Of a stretch of DNA of 64,000 nucleotides, positions 22,901 to 30,500 are shown piece by piece. This stretch comes from a virus. The translations under genes and the position numbers were made by a program. The first letter of the stretch is position 1; each line of letters opens with the position of its first letter. The stretch spans positions 25,607 through 89,606 of the IMG/VR virus record IMGVR_UViG_3300009130_000014. One strand, written 5' to 3'. The notes under the pieces were generated by a model. That model did not search any database. It was not told the origin of the DNA and saw only the letters and a program-made list of their open reading frames with translations.

Positions 22901-23745
22901 TATCGGGAGCATGGTTAGATTTACTTTTACATGAAGATCCTTCTATTAAAGGATGGGCTGAAACTTTAATTAAATATTCATTTTTAACTTCAGGATTCTC
23001 CAAAGGACTAAATACATTTTTTGATATAATCCCTTCAGATTATTTATTAAAAAGTGATATGAAATCACACATTAATGAATTTATAAGAGGGTCTGAAGTT
23101 AGAGAAAATACAGAATTTGTTGATCAGTTTATGAGAAATAACTGGGATGATACAAGTCTTGTTCCAAGATTTAAAAAATTAGAAGATATGGGAGCTAAGA
23201 TAATATCTGTTAAAACTAATGCGGCTCATGGATTTTACATTGAAAAGGATGATGTGTCTTCACGTATGATGAAAAACGACATAATGCACTCTTATGTAAC
23301 ATATGATACAGGATCTGAAATTAGAATGTATCAATATATGGGAAGGCAAGATGATCGTCATATTTATAATAGGGTTTCTAAATTATCTAAATCAGATAAA
23401 GGATTCAAAGAAATAAATTATGGTAATACATTAAATCCTTTGAATGAAGATCTTAAAACATTATCTTTAAATGATTTAAAAGGATCTAATCGTATAAATG
23501 ATTTAAGAGTATCTAAACATATACATAAGAAGGATATTGGAACAATGGATATTAAAGGAGACACTTTTACATTTTCTGATATTCCTGGAAAGTTTAATAT
23601 AAAGGGGAATACTCTTAATTATAATAATAAACCCGTGATGGATCTGTATTCAGATACACAAGAAGAGTTAATTAAAGAAGCAGAATTTTCCTTAAGGTCT
23701 ATAGGATTAGATATAATTCAAACTTATATAAATAATAATTGTTAA
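16972..23745 (+). CDS. Giant virion RNA polymerase with N-terminal zincin domain (2257 aa)
   Basis: Two motifs define this protein. Residues 80-84 are HEAFH, an HExxH zinc-metalloprotease motif, followed about 35 residues later by acidic residues in E116-E-L-L-A-D120 that could supply the third ligand. Residues 1415-1419 are DFDID in the context GSDFDIDKMYVM, matching the DxDxD metal-binding motif of the single-chain crAss-like RNA polymerases related to cellular double-psi beta-barrel polymerases and to YonO. In the flavobacterial phage phi14:2 the homologue is a virion protein that transcribes early genes. A zincin domain fused to this polymerase has been described in crAss-like phages; its substrate is unknown. 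ATG at 16972 follows an A-rich leader. Polymerase assignment is strong from the motif and context; host-entry role is by analogy. Confidence 0.8.
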   Translation: MACTYNYKGTQYTQEEYIELLKESNKTLNDEISHIKELLPNAPVNIVNGLLQIPGGFAEGVFDKNMIILSDEAESGTAYHEAFHYVSQLYLSPEGRRKLYDSFKGSVNISDAQVEELLADQFSDYMKGRVSTKLHPVVEYFYNLLQDFLNLFRNEKNKIFNNISRGKYSYKPTSHSESVLYKKSENLKGLSEEWVNDMVQYMSMSMVEYSGIIADASEGVNDLEIISDQIYNDIFDAYEKAKADGNSDIAGHLYIATQEGKFEDLIDLAKKRLSQFKIAEEIKKKESLNEEAKEENLSGDLGLTSSLNISAKNNARAETRMMLTFLQDSSYDSKFFGDYIKAPLDFSKNWNILSKELSGIVSTNEETEGQLMLKKVKSLSKTHPQFKTLYSMLTSDEVLDSTKTKFYSSFSNGRIDYIGGIIQHHKSKAGKDTSIYKQTTGDEQSVSKTLIKEGVSSFIDIYGEKPDLERMTAAAKALHQISKAVDDSFNTNDKEIPNELIDQIIYKTLPSFFNRLGLNISGNAIADYANTKSSDKSIQLKKLMKELSYAIYPKTGHKDFSKLRTTKYDGETLYGSHVKGFDADKNFINNTSIMKNLFKHQATYSDLPGDNSVLGPDGNMYYKETQNSMAVKTLQRFKNGELFDQMLNSRYHRYSELLKKVAKDYEASKNNPNAFSLNLRTFLFNKTEGEAGSEATGKDILSLDEQLDRMNKVLRGSVAKGKSIYTILTMADKSTIHHLAGAGFERFSYNEDNTTAVDKFYNYALAEIERISMSLRDDSVSTIDFYGTKDNNLKSFWFPELSKDGNLAKEINLYNEDGTANTLASAERIKDYIESVLDERIKAEESYISDALRDEDGYIKGIDRDIQNEYRILEGDKLVKDSEDGYTYKDGMSDLISDYALNSIIKNIEFTMLFTGDPAFYKDLSKRTPATIATGYDLILDNIRRKFKVAVGSDIELQSSLYDEYKKYFEDNNLDPDVLAPYDKNEDLGRDGVNQADAQGYITPERFKEIAIGLGKWEKTKHDKIFKALNEGSTDRDYLLEIQKLITEMGVPEGQPLKGMHFELVKDGDVMRPVYLKYSQAVLWPGVIKGTKLVKLASAMKSSKTDEFVFKSGVKVGSKDVSTIDFNNIKLSPFELDNFYWKLQQDLPSKYHKKGRALVGSQPKKNIIANITDRMIGDREGREVAQDVHRIEGMLSDIEKDILDSKWGVRNNKANKDYILKDLIEGFREEDIPENIIEMAEAGVPLDMILQRSTQIDSMLHSKITKAVVKLKSPGGAFVQMSNAGFSKMTGISDLTDLPLDDLNGVIHLKNVDELKGPRKVNGVTVPGDVYLPHSVISDLFEAKPELNDKLKAGTLKGSDVAEYLGDTIENLIGYRIPNQGMSSIDVLNIAGILPPHMGDTIVTYTEITAKTGSDFDIDKMYVMMPHTKYNKKTGLMEVIDMDSDELYFQIHDLKKKLKEGRGEVGNKKLQQAISSKTELLKKALENERIKIWGEILLADATYGDLVTPLDSEFLKDDAYYISFLEEIRKNPGEVSGILDMRIEDVLKSSNRMELSKKYFKNKPVKALEFASPSYQLEVKKRNMAGKAGVGQTANHLTHHALAQEAELYLKYSLGVGNQVSNQDGNLVDLSGTDVEENANTQPKRTITGVISAWLNAYVDNAKDPYISLINNNTKTANTVFLMLRAGVSPEFVNRFISQPLIKEYIETEFESDNNAVDTIFKVGKTNKVVEGVVSSVDSGTETSFQKVTNNSEDTSVADLRSFDIISLEDQILNYDEASPTQISLLNKFLEIQDAANKLNEAVKASKADTEGTYGNSAGNFIARQRKKSVESEGFVGNFSKLFDGTMLGVFHDNSVENAKNVLSGLTILKTPFAEKSVKDIAYITGLNKDGFVTNEKLVNKVYSGLKTYMYGKYAGFDINDATRRVILKRTPEFLMQLKQSHPNNPLVKALTPVQTKEGLKISLRSKVKSGYESDVLSGAWLDLLLHEDPSIKGWAETLIKYSFLTSGFSKGLNTFFDIIPSDYLLKSDMKSHINEFIRGSEVRENTEFVDQFMRNNWDDTSLVPRFKKLEDMGAKIISVKTNAAHGFYIEKDDVSSRMMKNDIMHSYVTYDTGSEIRMYQYMGRQDDRHIYNRVSKLSKSDKGFKEINYGNTLNPLNEDLKTLSLNDLKGSNRINDLRVSKHIHKKDIGTMDIKGDTFTFSDIPGKFNIKGNTLNYNNKPVMDLYSDTQEELIKEAEFSLRSIGLDIIQTYINNNC

Positions 23746-23746
23746 T

Positions 23747-26700
23747 ATGGCTGCATGTCCTAATAAAAATAGTGAAGAGTGGAAAGAATTAGTAGATAAA
23801 GTAGGTAGTGAAATAGAAGCTACTTACTTATTTATTAAAAATAATTACGAAATACCTTCAGATCCTGATGAGGTAAGAACGACAGAAGGATATGATTTTT
23901 CATCTTCTGCAAGAGAAGAAGTCTTTGAATTTAATAAGATAGTGAATGTTAGAGATCAGCTTCTTCAAGCATTGGGTGCAAAATATAATGCACATAAAGG
24001 AACAGATAATAAGCAATACCTGACAGATTTAAAGAAACTTATTGAAGATTTTAAGAAAGCAGATATTGAAGCAGGTATGCATATATTTTTAAATAATGCT
24101 CATTCTAAATTAGAATCGTTAGATAAGAAAATGTCTGCTCAAAACAATGACTTAGGAGTTCTGCATACTATGAATAGCTTTGCGGGAACTTTTGGATTAA
24201 TAGATCAAATAACCCCGTATTTAGATAATCCTATATTAGAGTTTGATGAAGAAACTAAAAAGAGTATTACAAGCATTAATGGTAAAGTAAAAAGATTACA
24301 TTCTAAATATATAGGATATGCTAGAAAAACATTAGTTCATAGGTTAGCAGCAGAAAGTACTATTGAAAGAACTAAGAGAAAAGAAAAATTAAAAAAAGAT
24401 TTTGTTAAAAATAACCCTAGAAAAGATTCAGGGTTAAATGAATCAGATTACATAAAAGCTCAAACTGATTATGTAGAAAAGGCATTAAATGATCTAGCTA
24501 ATGATATACGACAGGCTGAAATAGAGCGTATTAGAGAATTACTTGTTTTGGCTCCAGATGATATTGATACTATTACAAAGAATATAATGGATCCGAGAGG
24601 AGTAAATGAATCTATTATACAGTTAACTGTAAAAATGTTAGATAAAGCAGACTTTGATGCCAAAGAATCTTTTATAAACAGCAGAAGATCAGCATTATCT
24701 GTATGGGAAAAGTTCAAGGATTCTAGAAATGCAGGAGGGGTTATTACAGATCAAAAGAAATTATACGAAGATATAATAGAAAAGATCGACGGAAAAGAAA
24801 CTCAATATTATACAAGACCTTTATTTTCAACTTATTATATAGCAAAAGATGAGATGTGGGAAGAATATAATAAATTGAAAGATGAAGGTAAGAAGAAAGA
24901 AGCTAAAAAGGTTTTAAAAGATTGGAAAAATAAATATCTTATTGACAAGAAAGGGAAGTTCATACCTTCTAATACAAAACCTGAATTTCATAATCCTCAG
25001 TATAAAACTATATATTCAGACTCTACTAAAAAGGAAATGTATAATTTTTTAGTAGCATTTAATAACGAATCTGATTCTATGGTTAGAGGGAAAAATAAAT
25101 TAGAATATAAATTACCTTCTATCTCACAAAGAACAGCAGAGAAAATAATAGACTCCGAAGGAGGTATTATTGAAGTAGGAAAAGAATGGTGGAAAGATTC
25201 TGTTCAAGGGAGAATAGATGATGAACAATTCGGTAATATAGAACAGAATGAAGACGGCACTATTAAAGTATTAACTGATCAATTTGGAAAACCTCTTAAG
25301 AGAATAGCAGTTCCTTTTAGAGGTGATATTGAAATAACAAATCAATCTTATGATTTAATGGGAATGAGTCTTACTAATAGATATGCTTCTTTAAATTTTA
25401 AAGAAAAAGATGCTATTAAGAAAGACCTAGAAGTGCTTTCTGATGTGGTTTCAGAAAGAGATGTTCGAAAGACATCTGGTGATAAAGTCATAATGAAAAC
25501 ACTTAGCTCGATACCGGGAATATCAACAGAAGAAATAAACGACGTGGTAGATACTATTCCCGGAAGAGATTCTAACACTTTTGAATTACTTACTAGCTTG
25601 TTGGAAGATCGTTTATATGGAAAACATCGAGCAGCTATATCTGAAATGGATATTAAATTAGATAAACTTTCAGATAAAGCAATACAAGCTTCTTCTCATA
25701 TGATGCTGATAGCCAATCTGTTAGGAGGAACTTCCAATTTAATTGCAGGTAAAACTATGAACTTTCTGGAATCTACCAGATCTATTCATTTTAATACTAA
25801 GAATTTAGCTAAGGCTGAGGAATTATATTGGGGTGATATAGGAGGAATAGTGAGGGATATGGGAAGCCTTGCTCCTTCTTCTATGACAGGAATGTTAATA
25901 GAAAAATTTATAGATACCTCTATGGACTTCAGCCCTCTCTCTAATCATCTGACTAAAGATACAAAATTCAAAAGGCTTTTTAATATGGGAACCTTGCATG
26001 GAATTAATAGCAGTGCTGAGCATTATATTCAAGGTTCTTTAATGTTTAGTGCCTTAGATAATATTAAGGTAGTAGATAAAGAGACTGGTAAGTATGTAAC
26101 CTCTAAAGGTCAACTTACTGATAATAGAGACGAAGCTGCGGGAATGTATTACGGATACACTTCTGAAAACGGATTAAAATGGAATCACTCATATACTATC
26201 GAAGGTCAGAAAGAAGTAACTCCAGAAGTAGAGCAATATGTCAATTCTAAAACAAAAGATATAATTGCGGATTTACAAGGTATGTACGACGGTACTAATA
26301 AATCTATGATAGAAAGAGAATGGTATGGAAAACTAGCATTCTATTTACGAAAATGGATGGTTCGAGGTACGTTAAGAAGATGGAGGGGGATACAGCACGC
26401 TTCTAAAGAATTAGATGAATTAGAAGATCATCAAAGATTTTACTCTGAGTCTACTCAGGATTTTAAAGAAGGAACGTATACTAGTTTAGCTAGATTCTTT
26501 ATAAACACTCAGTCTAGAATTAGAAAGATGCAGTGGGAATTAATGAGGCAGGATTGGGATTCTCTTTCTGATATGGAAAAGGGTAATATCAAAGCAGCAG
26601 CTACAGAAATAGCTGTCATGGTAGGCTCTCTCATAGCCTCTAACTTTCTAGCAGGTTTAGCTAAAAAAGAGCCAGATGAAGAGGATAAGGAATTACTGTA

Positions 26701-27025
26701 TACATATGCATATCTTTTACTTAGAACTTCAGATGAATTAAGAATGTACACAGGTACTGACATTCCTGAAATGTCAAGAGTTATGAGATCGCCTACTGCT
26801 ACATTAAATACACTTGAACAAAGTTGGAGATCCCTTAGTCAAATATCCGAAGACTTTTTCTATAGAATACCTACAGGAGAAGGGCTAGAAGAATATGAAG
26901 GAGGACGTCATAAAGGAGAGTCAAAAAGCTGGGTTCAAGTTAATAGGATGATTAATCCTTTCTATAAAAATTGGTACGATAAAAACGCTCAGAAGTCATA
27001 TGACTTTCTTAAAAACCCTAGATAA
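23747..27025 (+). CDS. Giant virion protein downstream of the RNA polymerase (1092 aa)
   Basis: Starts one base after the polymerase stop with 'MAACPNKNSEEWKELVDKVG', similar in style to the 'MACTYN' start of the polymerase gene. It is predominantly helical: long charged stretches (about 30-420) and a C-terminal region with hydrophobic segments near residue 655-680 ('MMLIANLLGGTSNLIAGK') and 950-970 ('IAVMVGSLIASNFLAGLA') that may be membrane-active. No enzyme motif is visible. In crAss-like genomes large proteins like this flank the virion polymerase and are considered cargo. It is the last gene of the giant block; a 37-base gap follows. Function unknown. Confidence 0.5.
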   Translation: MAACPNKNSEEWKELVDKVGSEIEATYLFIKNNYEIPSDPDEVRTTEGYDFSSSAREEVFEFNKIVNVRDQLLQALGAKYNAHKGTDNKQYLTDLKKLIEDFKKADIEAGMHIFLNNAHSKLESLDKKMSAQNNDLGVLHTMNSFAGTFGLIDQITPYLDNPILEFDEETKKSITSINGKVKRLHSKYIGYARKTLVHRLAAESTIERTKRKEKLKKDFVKNNPRKDSGLNESDYIKAQTDYVEKALNDLANDIRQAEIERIRELLVLAPDDIDTITKNIMDPRGVNESIIQLTVKMLDKADFDAKESFINSRRSALSVWEKFKDSRNAGGVITDQKKLYEDIIEKIDGKETQYYTRPLFSTYYIAKDEMWEEYNKLKDEGKKKEAKKVLKDWKNKYLIDKKGKFIPSNTKPEFHNPQYKTIYSDSTKKEMYNFLVAFNNESDSMVRGKNKLEYKLPSISQRTAEKIIDSEGGIIEVGKEWWKDSVQGRIDDEQFGNIEQNEDGTIKVLTDQFGKPLKRIAVPFRGDIEITNQSYDLMGMSLTNRYASLNFKEKDAIKKDLEVLSDVVSERDVRKTSGDKVIMKTLSSIPGISTEEINDVVDTIPGRDSNTFELLTSLLEDRLYGKHRAAISEMDIKLDKLSDKAIQASSHMMLIANLLGGTSNLIAGKTMNFLESTRSIHFNTKNLAKAEELYWGDIGGIVRDMGSLAPSSMTGMLIEKFIDTSMDFSPLSNHLTKDTKFKRLFNMGTLHGINSSAEHYIQGSLMFSALDNIKVVDKETGKYVTSKGQLTDNRDEAAGMYYGYTSENGLKWNHSYTIEGQKEVTPEVEQYVNSKTKDIIADLQGMYDGTNKSMIEREWYGKLAFYLRKWMVRGTLRRWRGIQHASKELDELEDHQRFYSESTQDFKEGTYTSLARFFINTQSRIRKMQWELMRQDWDSLSDMEKGNIKAAATEIAVMVGSLIASNFLAGLAKKEPDEEDKELLYTYAYLLLRTSDELRMYTGTDIPEMSRVMRSPTATLNTLEQSWRSLSQISEDFFYRIPTGEGLEEYEGGRHKGESKSWVQVNRMINPFYKNWYDKNAQKSYDFLKNPR

Positions 27026-27062
27026 CTAATCGGGATCTTGTATATTAATTATATATTTGTAT

Positions 27063-28196
27063 ATGAAATTCCCGAAATTGACAAATTTAGAATTAATAAA
27101 AGTATTAGAAAGTGCTACTGAACTTTTTAGGAATAAAATCTATTACAATAGAGATTATGTAGAAAAGTACATAGGACTTAATATACATTCTTCTGGATTT
27201 TATGGTCAAAAAATAGGCGACGAGCTTGTAGCTCTTTCTAGAAATAAGACTACTTTCGATGATGATAAGGATATAAATATATTTATTCAAGGTCAAGTAG
27301 ATTTAATAAGAGAGCCTATAAATAGCGGAACAGGAGAGATTACTTACTCAGGTTATGGTTATTTAATAGTCGATGATGTTATAATTTTTGATGGGAGAAC
27401 AGGAAAAGGAAAGGGAAGGTCTGATATATATGTAGAATCTCTTACCGGGGAATTTGTAGAACAGTCAGTAGAAGGAATTTCTGTAGGTAACTCAATTGAT
27501 CATAGGATTGAAATGAGAAGCGGGAAGCCTCATCTTATTATAGGAGATCCTTATCAAGTTCCTTCATTTACTTCCTTCTTTATAACTTCTCAACCTACTC
27601 TTATCGAAGCGGGAGATTTTATAGTAGGAGGGCCACGGACCTTTACTTGGACTACTAATAATAGTTCTAATGTAACGTCTGATGATATTACCATAACAGA
27701 CGTGGATGCAGCTACTGATTTAATTACAGGATCATCTAATGACGGTACTGAAACAATTGATATAGGAGGTACTATTCAATTATTAGCTGGAGATACACAA
27801 ACATATAGAATTACTTCAAGTCAATTGCAAGGAGCAGATATATCAAGAGTATTTACAGTAGTAGCTAATTGGGCTGTTTTCTCAGGAAATAATTCATTAA
27901 CGAGCCTTACAGAAGCTGATGTAGAAGCATTGGCTAATAAAGAATTAAGAAGTAATTTCATTAAAACGTTTAATCTTTCAGCAGGAGGGTATAAATGGAT
28001 ATGTTATCCTACAGATTTTGGGACAGCTACTTCATTTACAGACACAGCTACTAATTTTCCTGTAGCCATGGAACCTTTCGGGGGATTAAATTATGAATTA
28101 ATAAGTATAACAAATGCTTTCGGTCAAACAATAGATTATAAATGTCATAGGACTTTAAATCAATTAGGAAGTAATATAAACATTGCAGTATCATGA
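27063..28196 (+). CDS. Putative fibre/baseplate-type structural protein (377 aa)
   Basis: A TTG at 27057 extends the frame by two codons, but ATG at 27063 (MKFPKLTN) is the more likely start. Residues 1-160 form one unit with a Gly-rich central segment ('IFDGRTGKGKGRSD'); residues 170-270 look like an Ig-like beta domain with many Thr and Ser residues; the C-terminus resembles a compact knob. No family was recognised. It opens the fibre-gene run after the giant cargo block and overlaps the next gene by four bases (ATGA). The gap upstream contains TATATTTG at 27052-27059, which fits the Bacteroidota -7 element, but it lies too close to the start to be a convincing promoter. Confidence 0.45.
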   Translation: MKFPKLTNLELIKVLESATELFRNKIYYNRDYVEKYIGLNIHSSGFYGQKIGDELVALSRNKTTFDDDKDINIFIQGQVDLIREPINSGTGEITYSGYGYLIVDDVIIFDGRTGKGKGRSDIYVESLTGEFVEQSVEGISVGNSIDHRIEMRSGKPHLIIGDPYQVPSFTSFFITSQPTLIEAGDFIVGGPRTFTWTTNNSSNVTSDDITITDVDAATDLITGSSNDGTETIDIGGTIQLLAGDTQTYRITSSQLQGADISRVFTVVANWAVFSGNNSLTSLTEADVEALANKELRSNFIKTFNLSAGGYKWICYPTDFGTATSFTDTATNFPVAMEPFGGLNYELISITNAFGQTIDYKCHRTLNQLGSNINIAVS

Positions 28197-28450
28197 TAAA
28201 AAAACAATTATTAAAATTAATAGCTAAATACACTTTATCTATGTTAAAGTCTTTAAATGACAAAACAGAGGATGAGAAAAAAGAAATACTAGATACTTGT
28301 AATAAAATCTCAGAAGTGTCTTGGATTCTAGCAAGTCATGTTAAAGGTAAAGAGTTTTCCGATTATAATAAAAAAATTATAGCAGATCAGCTAAAGAGAT
28401 GGTCAAAAGGAGAACCAACACTTAAGGACTTTAAAAGCTTATATAGATAA
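28193..28450 (+). CDS. Small helical hypothetical protein (85 aa)
   Basis: A short, lysine-rich, probably all-helical protein ('DEKKEILDTCNKISEVSWILASHVKGKEF' in its middle). No membrane segment, signal peptide or family was recognised. It is coupled by overlaps at both ends (ATGA upstream and TAATG downstream), so it is translated with the surrounding structural genes. A chaperone or connector for the adjacent fibres would fit its size and place but has no direct support. Confidence 0.4.
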   Translation: MIKKQLLKLIAKYTLSMLKSLNDKTEDEKKEILDTCNKISEVSWILASHVKGKEFSDYNKKIIADQLKRWSKGEPTLKDFKSLYR

Positions 28451-29877
28451 TGAGTAGTTTTAATAAACCAATACCGGAAATACAAGTCGGTGTTACGGGG
28501 TTTATAACTACTACAGATAGTAGTGATACATTCGCTGTAACGCACCCTTTTTATTCAGCAGGAGGCTTTAAATATTCTGATGATATAGTAGAAAGGGACG
28601 CTATATTACCTAGTCGTCGTATACCTGAAATTACAGTAGTGTATGTGGACTCTGTAGATACGTGGTTTCAGTTACAAGGAGGGATTACTAATACAGATTG
28701 GGTTAGTTTAGGGTCAGAGCCTTTTAATGAAACCCTTACAGGATCCGAAATTAAATCCTTATATGAAGCAGAACTTGATACTAATGCTTTTACAGATGCT
28801 GAAAAATCTAAGTTATCAGGATTGGAATCTTCTAAGTTTCTAGGATCATATATCTCTTTAGCGGCATTACAAGGAGCACATACTACTGCTTCTCCTGGTA
28901 ATTATGCAGATGTTGATACAGGAGTAGGAAATGATGTACTTAGATATATTTGGGATGATGATGATAGCGAATGGGTAGAGCAAGGAGCCGGGACAACTCT
29001 CACGGCTGCTCAAGTAAAAGTTCTATACGAAAGTAATTCAGACACTAACGCATTTACTGATTCGGACGAGACTAAGTTAAATGGGATAGAAGCAGGAGCA
29101 GAGGTTAATGTTCAGGCAGATTGGAATGAAACGGATAACACAAGTGATTCTTTCATTAAAAACAAGCCTGCTATTTCAGTTACAGATCAAGGATATACAC
29201 CTGTAACCGATATAACAGAATTAAATGCTGCTATCGTAGATACATCTATAACTAATGTAGTTGTACAAAATATTATAACAGGATCTCTTGTAGCGAACAC
29301 TTCATCTACTACTAAAGTAGTAGGTCTTCCTTTAAACTTGACATCTAGTCAAATATCAGGTACAGGTACTGTAGAGTTTTATAATGATGTAACGGCTGCT
29401 ACTATGACTCTGTCTACTCCGGCTAGCGCAAAGTATAGAAATATTATAGGGGCAGTAGCGTTAACAAATACAGGAACTTTTTTATATGAGTATGCAGATT
29501 CTACTATAACTACTTCGGGTGTAGCACCTATACAGACTTATTGGGATAATACCATTAAATCAGTAGTCCCTACATTAACCGAATATGTTAGTTTATCTGC
29601 TTCAACTGATTCTCCTGTAAGTAAGTTTAGTAGAGTATTTAAAGGTCCTGTTACAGTAGATACAGTATCTTTATCATTTAATGCAGATATATCCTCAGTT
29701 TCATTTGAAGCAAGAGAAGGTAATGGATCAGTTATAGGTTTAGCAGATCTTGCTGACTTAAGTACTTGGATAGGAGGTAACATAGCAACTAATGATATTT
29801 GGCAAATAAGAGCGATAATAGTATTTAACGCATCCTATGTAGGTGATGGCGAATGCACATTTAAAATAGATTTATAA
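28450..29877 (+). CDS. Tail fibre-like protein (475 aa)
   Basis: The first 75 residues are a compact unit with 'TVVYVDSVDTWFQLQGGITNTDWVSL' near residues 58-83, a pattern common at the start of fibre or appendage proteins in Bacteroidota phages. Two copies of a repeat follow: 'ETLTGSEIKSLYEAELDTNAFTDAEKSKLSGLES' (about 93-128) and 'TTLTAAQVKVLYESNSDTNAFTDSDETKLNGIEAG' (about 180-214), a repeat type seen along phage fibre shafts. Each copy is split here only as a description. The C-terminal ~230 residues are beta-rich. A trimeric adsorption fibre is the likely product. TAATG couples it to both neighbours. Confidence 0.6.
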   Translation: MSSFNKPIPEIQVGVTGFITTTDSSDTFAVTHPFYSAGGFKYSDDIVERDAILPSRRIPEITVVYVDSVDTWFQLQGGITNTDWVSLGSEPFNETLTGSEIKSLYEAELDTNAFTDAEKSKLSGLESSKFLGSYISLAALQGAHTTASPGNYADVDTGVGNDVLRYIWDDDDSEWVEQGAGTTLTAAQVKVLYESNSDTNAFTDSDETKLNGIEAGAEVNVQADWNETDNTSDSFIKNKPAISVTDQGYTPVTDITELNAAIVDTSITNVVVQNIITGSLVANTSSTTKVVGLPLNLTSSQISGTGTVEFYNDVTAATMTLSTPASAKYRNIIGAVALTNTGTFLYEYADSTITTSGVAPIQTYWDNTIKSVVPTLTEYVSLSASTDSPVSKFSRVFKGPVTVDTVSLSFNADISSVSFEAREGNGSVIGLADLADLSTWIGGNIATNDIWQIRAIIVFNASYVGDGECTFKIDL

Positions 29878-30500
29878 TGAGTAAGATTACAGTCAGAGGA
29901 ATAGAGTATACAGCTACTTTTGGACTAGAAGAAAATAAAATAGAGTTTACAGAAAATAATGTAAACAAAGTATATAATTTAGAATTTATAGGGATAAGTA
30001 TCCCCCGTAAAAGTAAGGATTCTAATGGAAGTACAGGTAATGTTAAGCCTGGTTCTATAACAGCAGAATATAATTTAGAAACTTATTTTGAAGATCAATA
30101 TAACGTTCCTAAAAAAGGTGTTGTAAAATCAGATTCGGGAAGTTATGAAAAATATTATAACTCATTTAAAGGAGAAACTGGACCTAACATTCATAAAGCA
30201 GGAATTAATTCTGTAGCTAGAGCAGAGATAGGAAAAACAGATGACCAAGCTATGTTCTTTAATCCAATTAAAGGATTTGATCCTGTACAGCCTATTATAT
30301 ATGATTTAGATATCAGAGTAAACACAGTAACTATTAATGTTATCGACAAGCCTGAAGGAGATTTAAAGTATTCATTAGATGGCTTTATTACCTCTTTTGA
30401 TCTTCCTCAATCTTTAAATTTACCTTCAGGGACTTATACCATGGGCATTATGCATCCGGATGACGAATTACCTTTTTATAAAGCCATAACTATACTATAA
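29877..30500 (+). CDS. Hypothetical protein in fibre cluster (207 aa)
   Basis: A soluble, mixed alpha/beta protein with a predicted beta-rich C-terminus ('VNVIDKPEGDLKYSLDGFITSFDLPQSL') that could be an Ig-like or carbohydrate-binding fold, but no family could be named. It sits between a fibre-like protein and a LamG protein with one-base overlaps (TAATG) at both ends, so it probably belongs to the same appendage. There are no cysteines, no signal peptide and no membrane segment. Confidence 0.4.
   Translation: MSKITVRGIEYTATFGLEENKIEFTENNVNKVYNLEFIGISIPRKSKDSNGSTGNVKPGSITAEYNLETYFEDQYNVPKKGVVKSDSGSYEKYYNSFKGETGPNIHKAGINSVARAEIGKTDDQAMFFNPIKGFDPVQPIIYDLDIRVNTVTINVIDKPEGDLKYSLDGFITSFDLPQSLNLPSGTYTMGIMHPDDELPFYKAITIL

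Noticed and set aside
27052-27059. TATATTTG as a Bacteroidota -7 promoter element
   Set aside because: It is only four bases from the ATG and has no -33 TTTG at the proper spacing.
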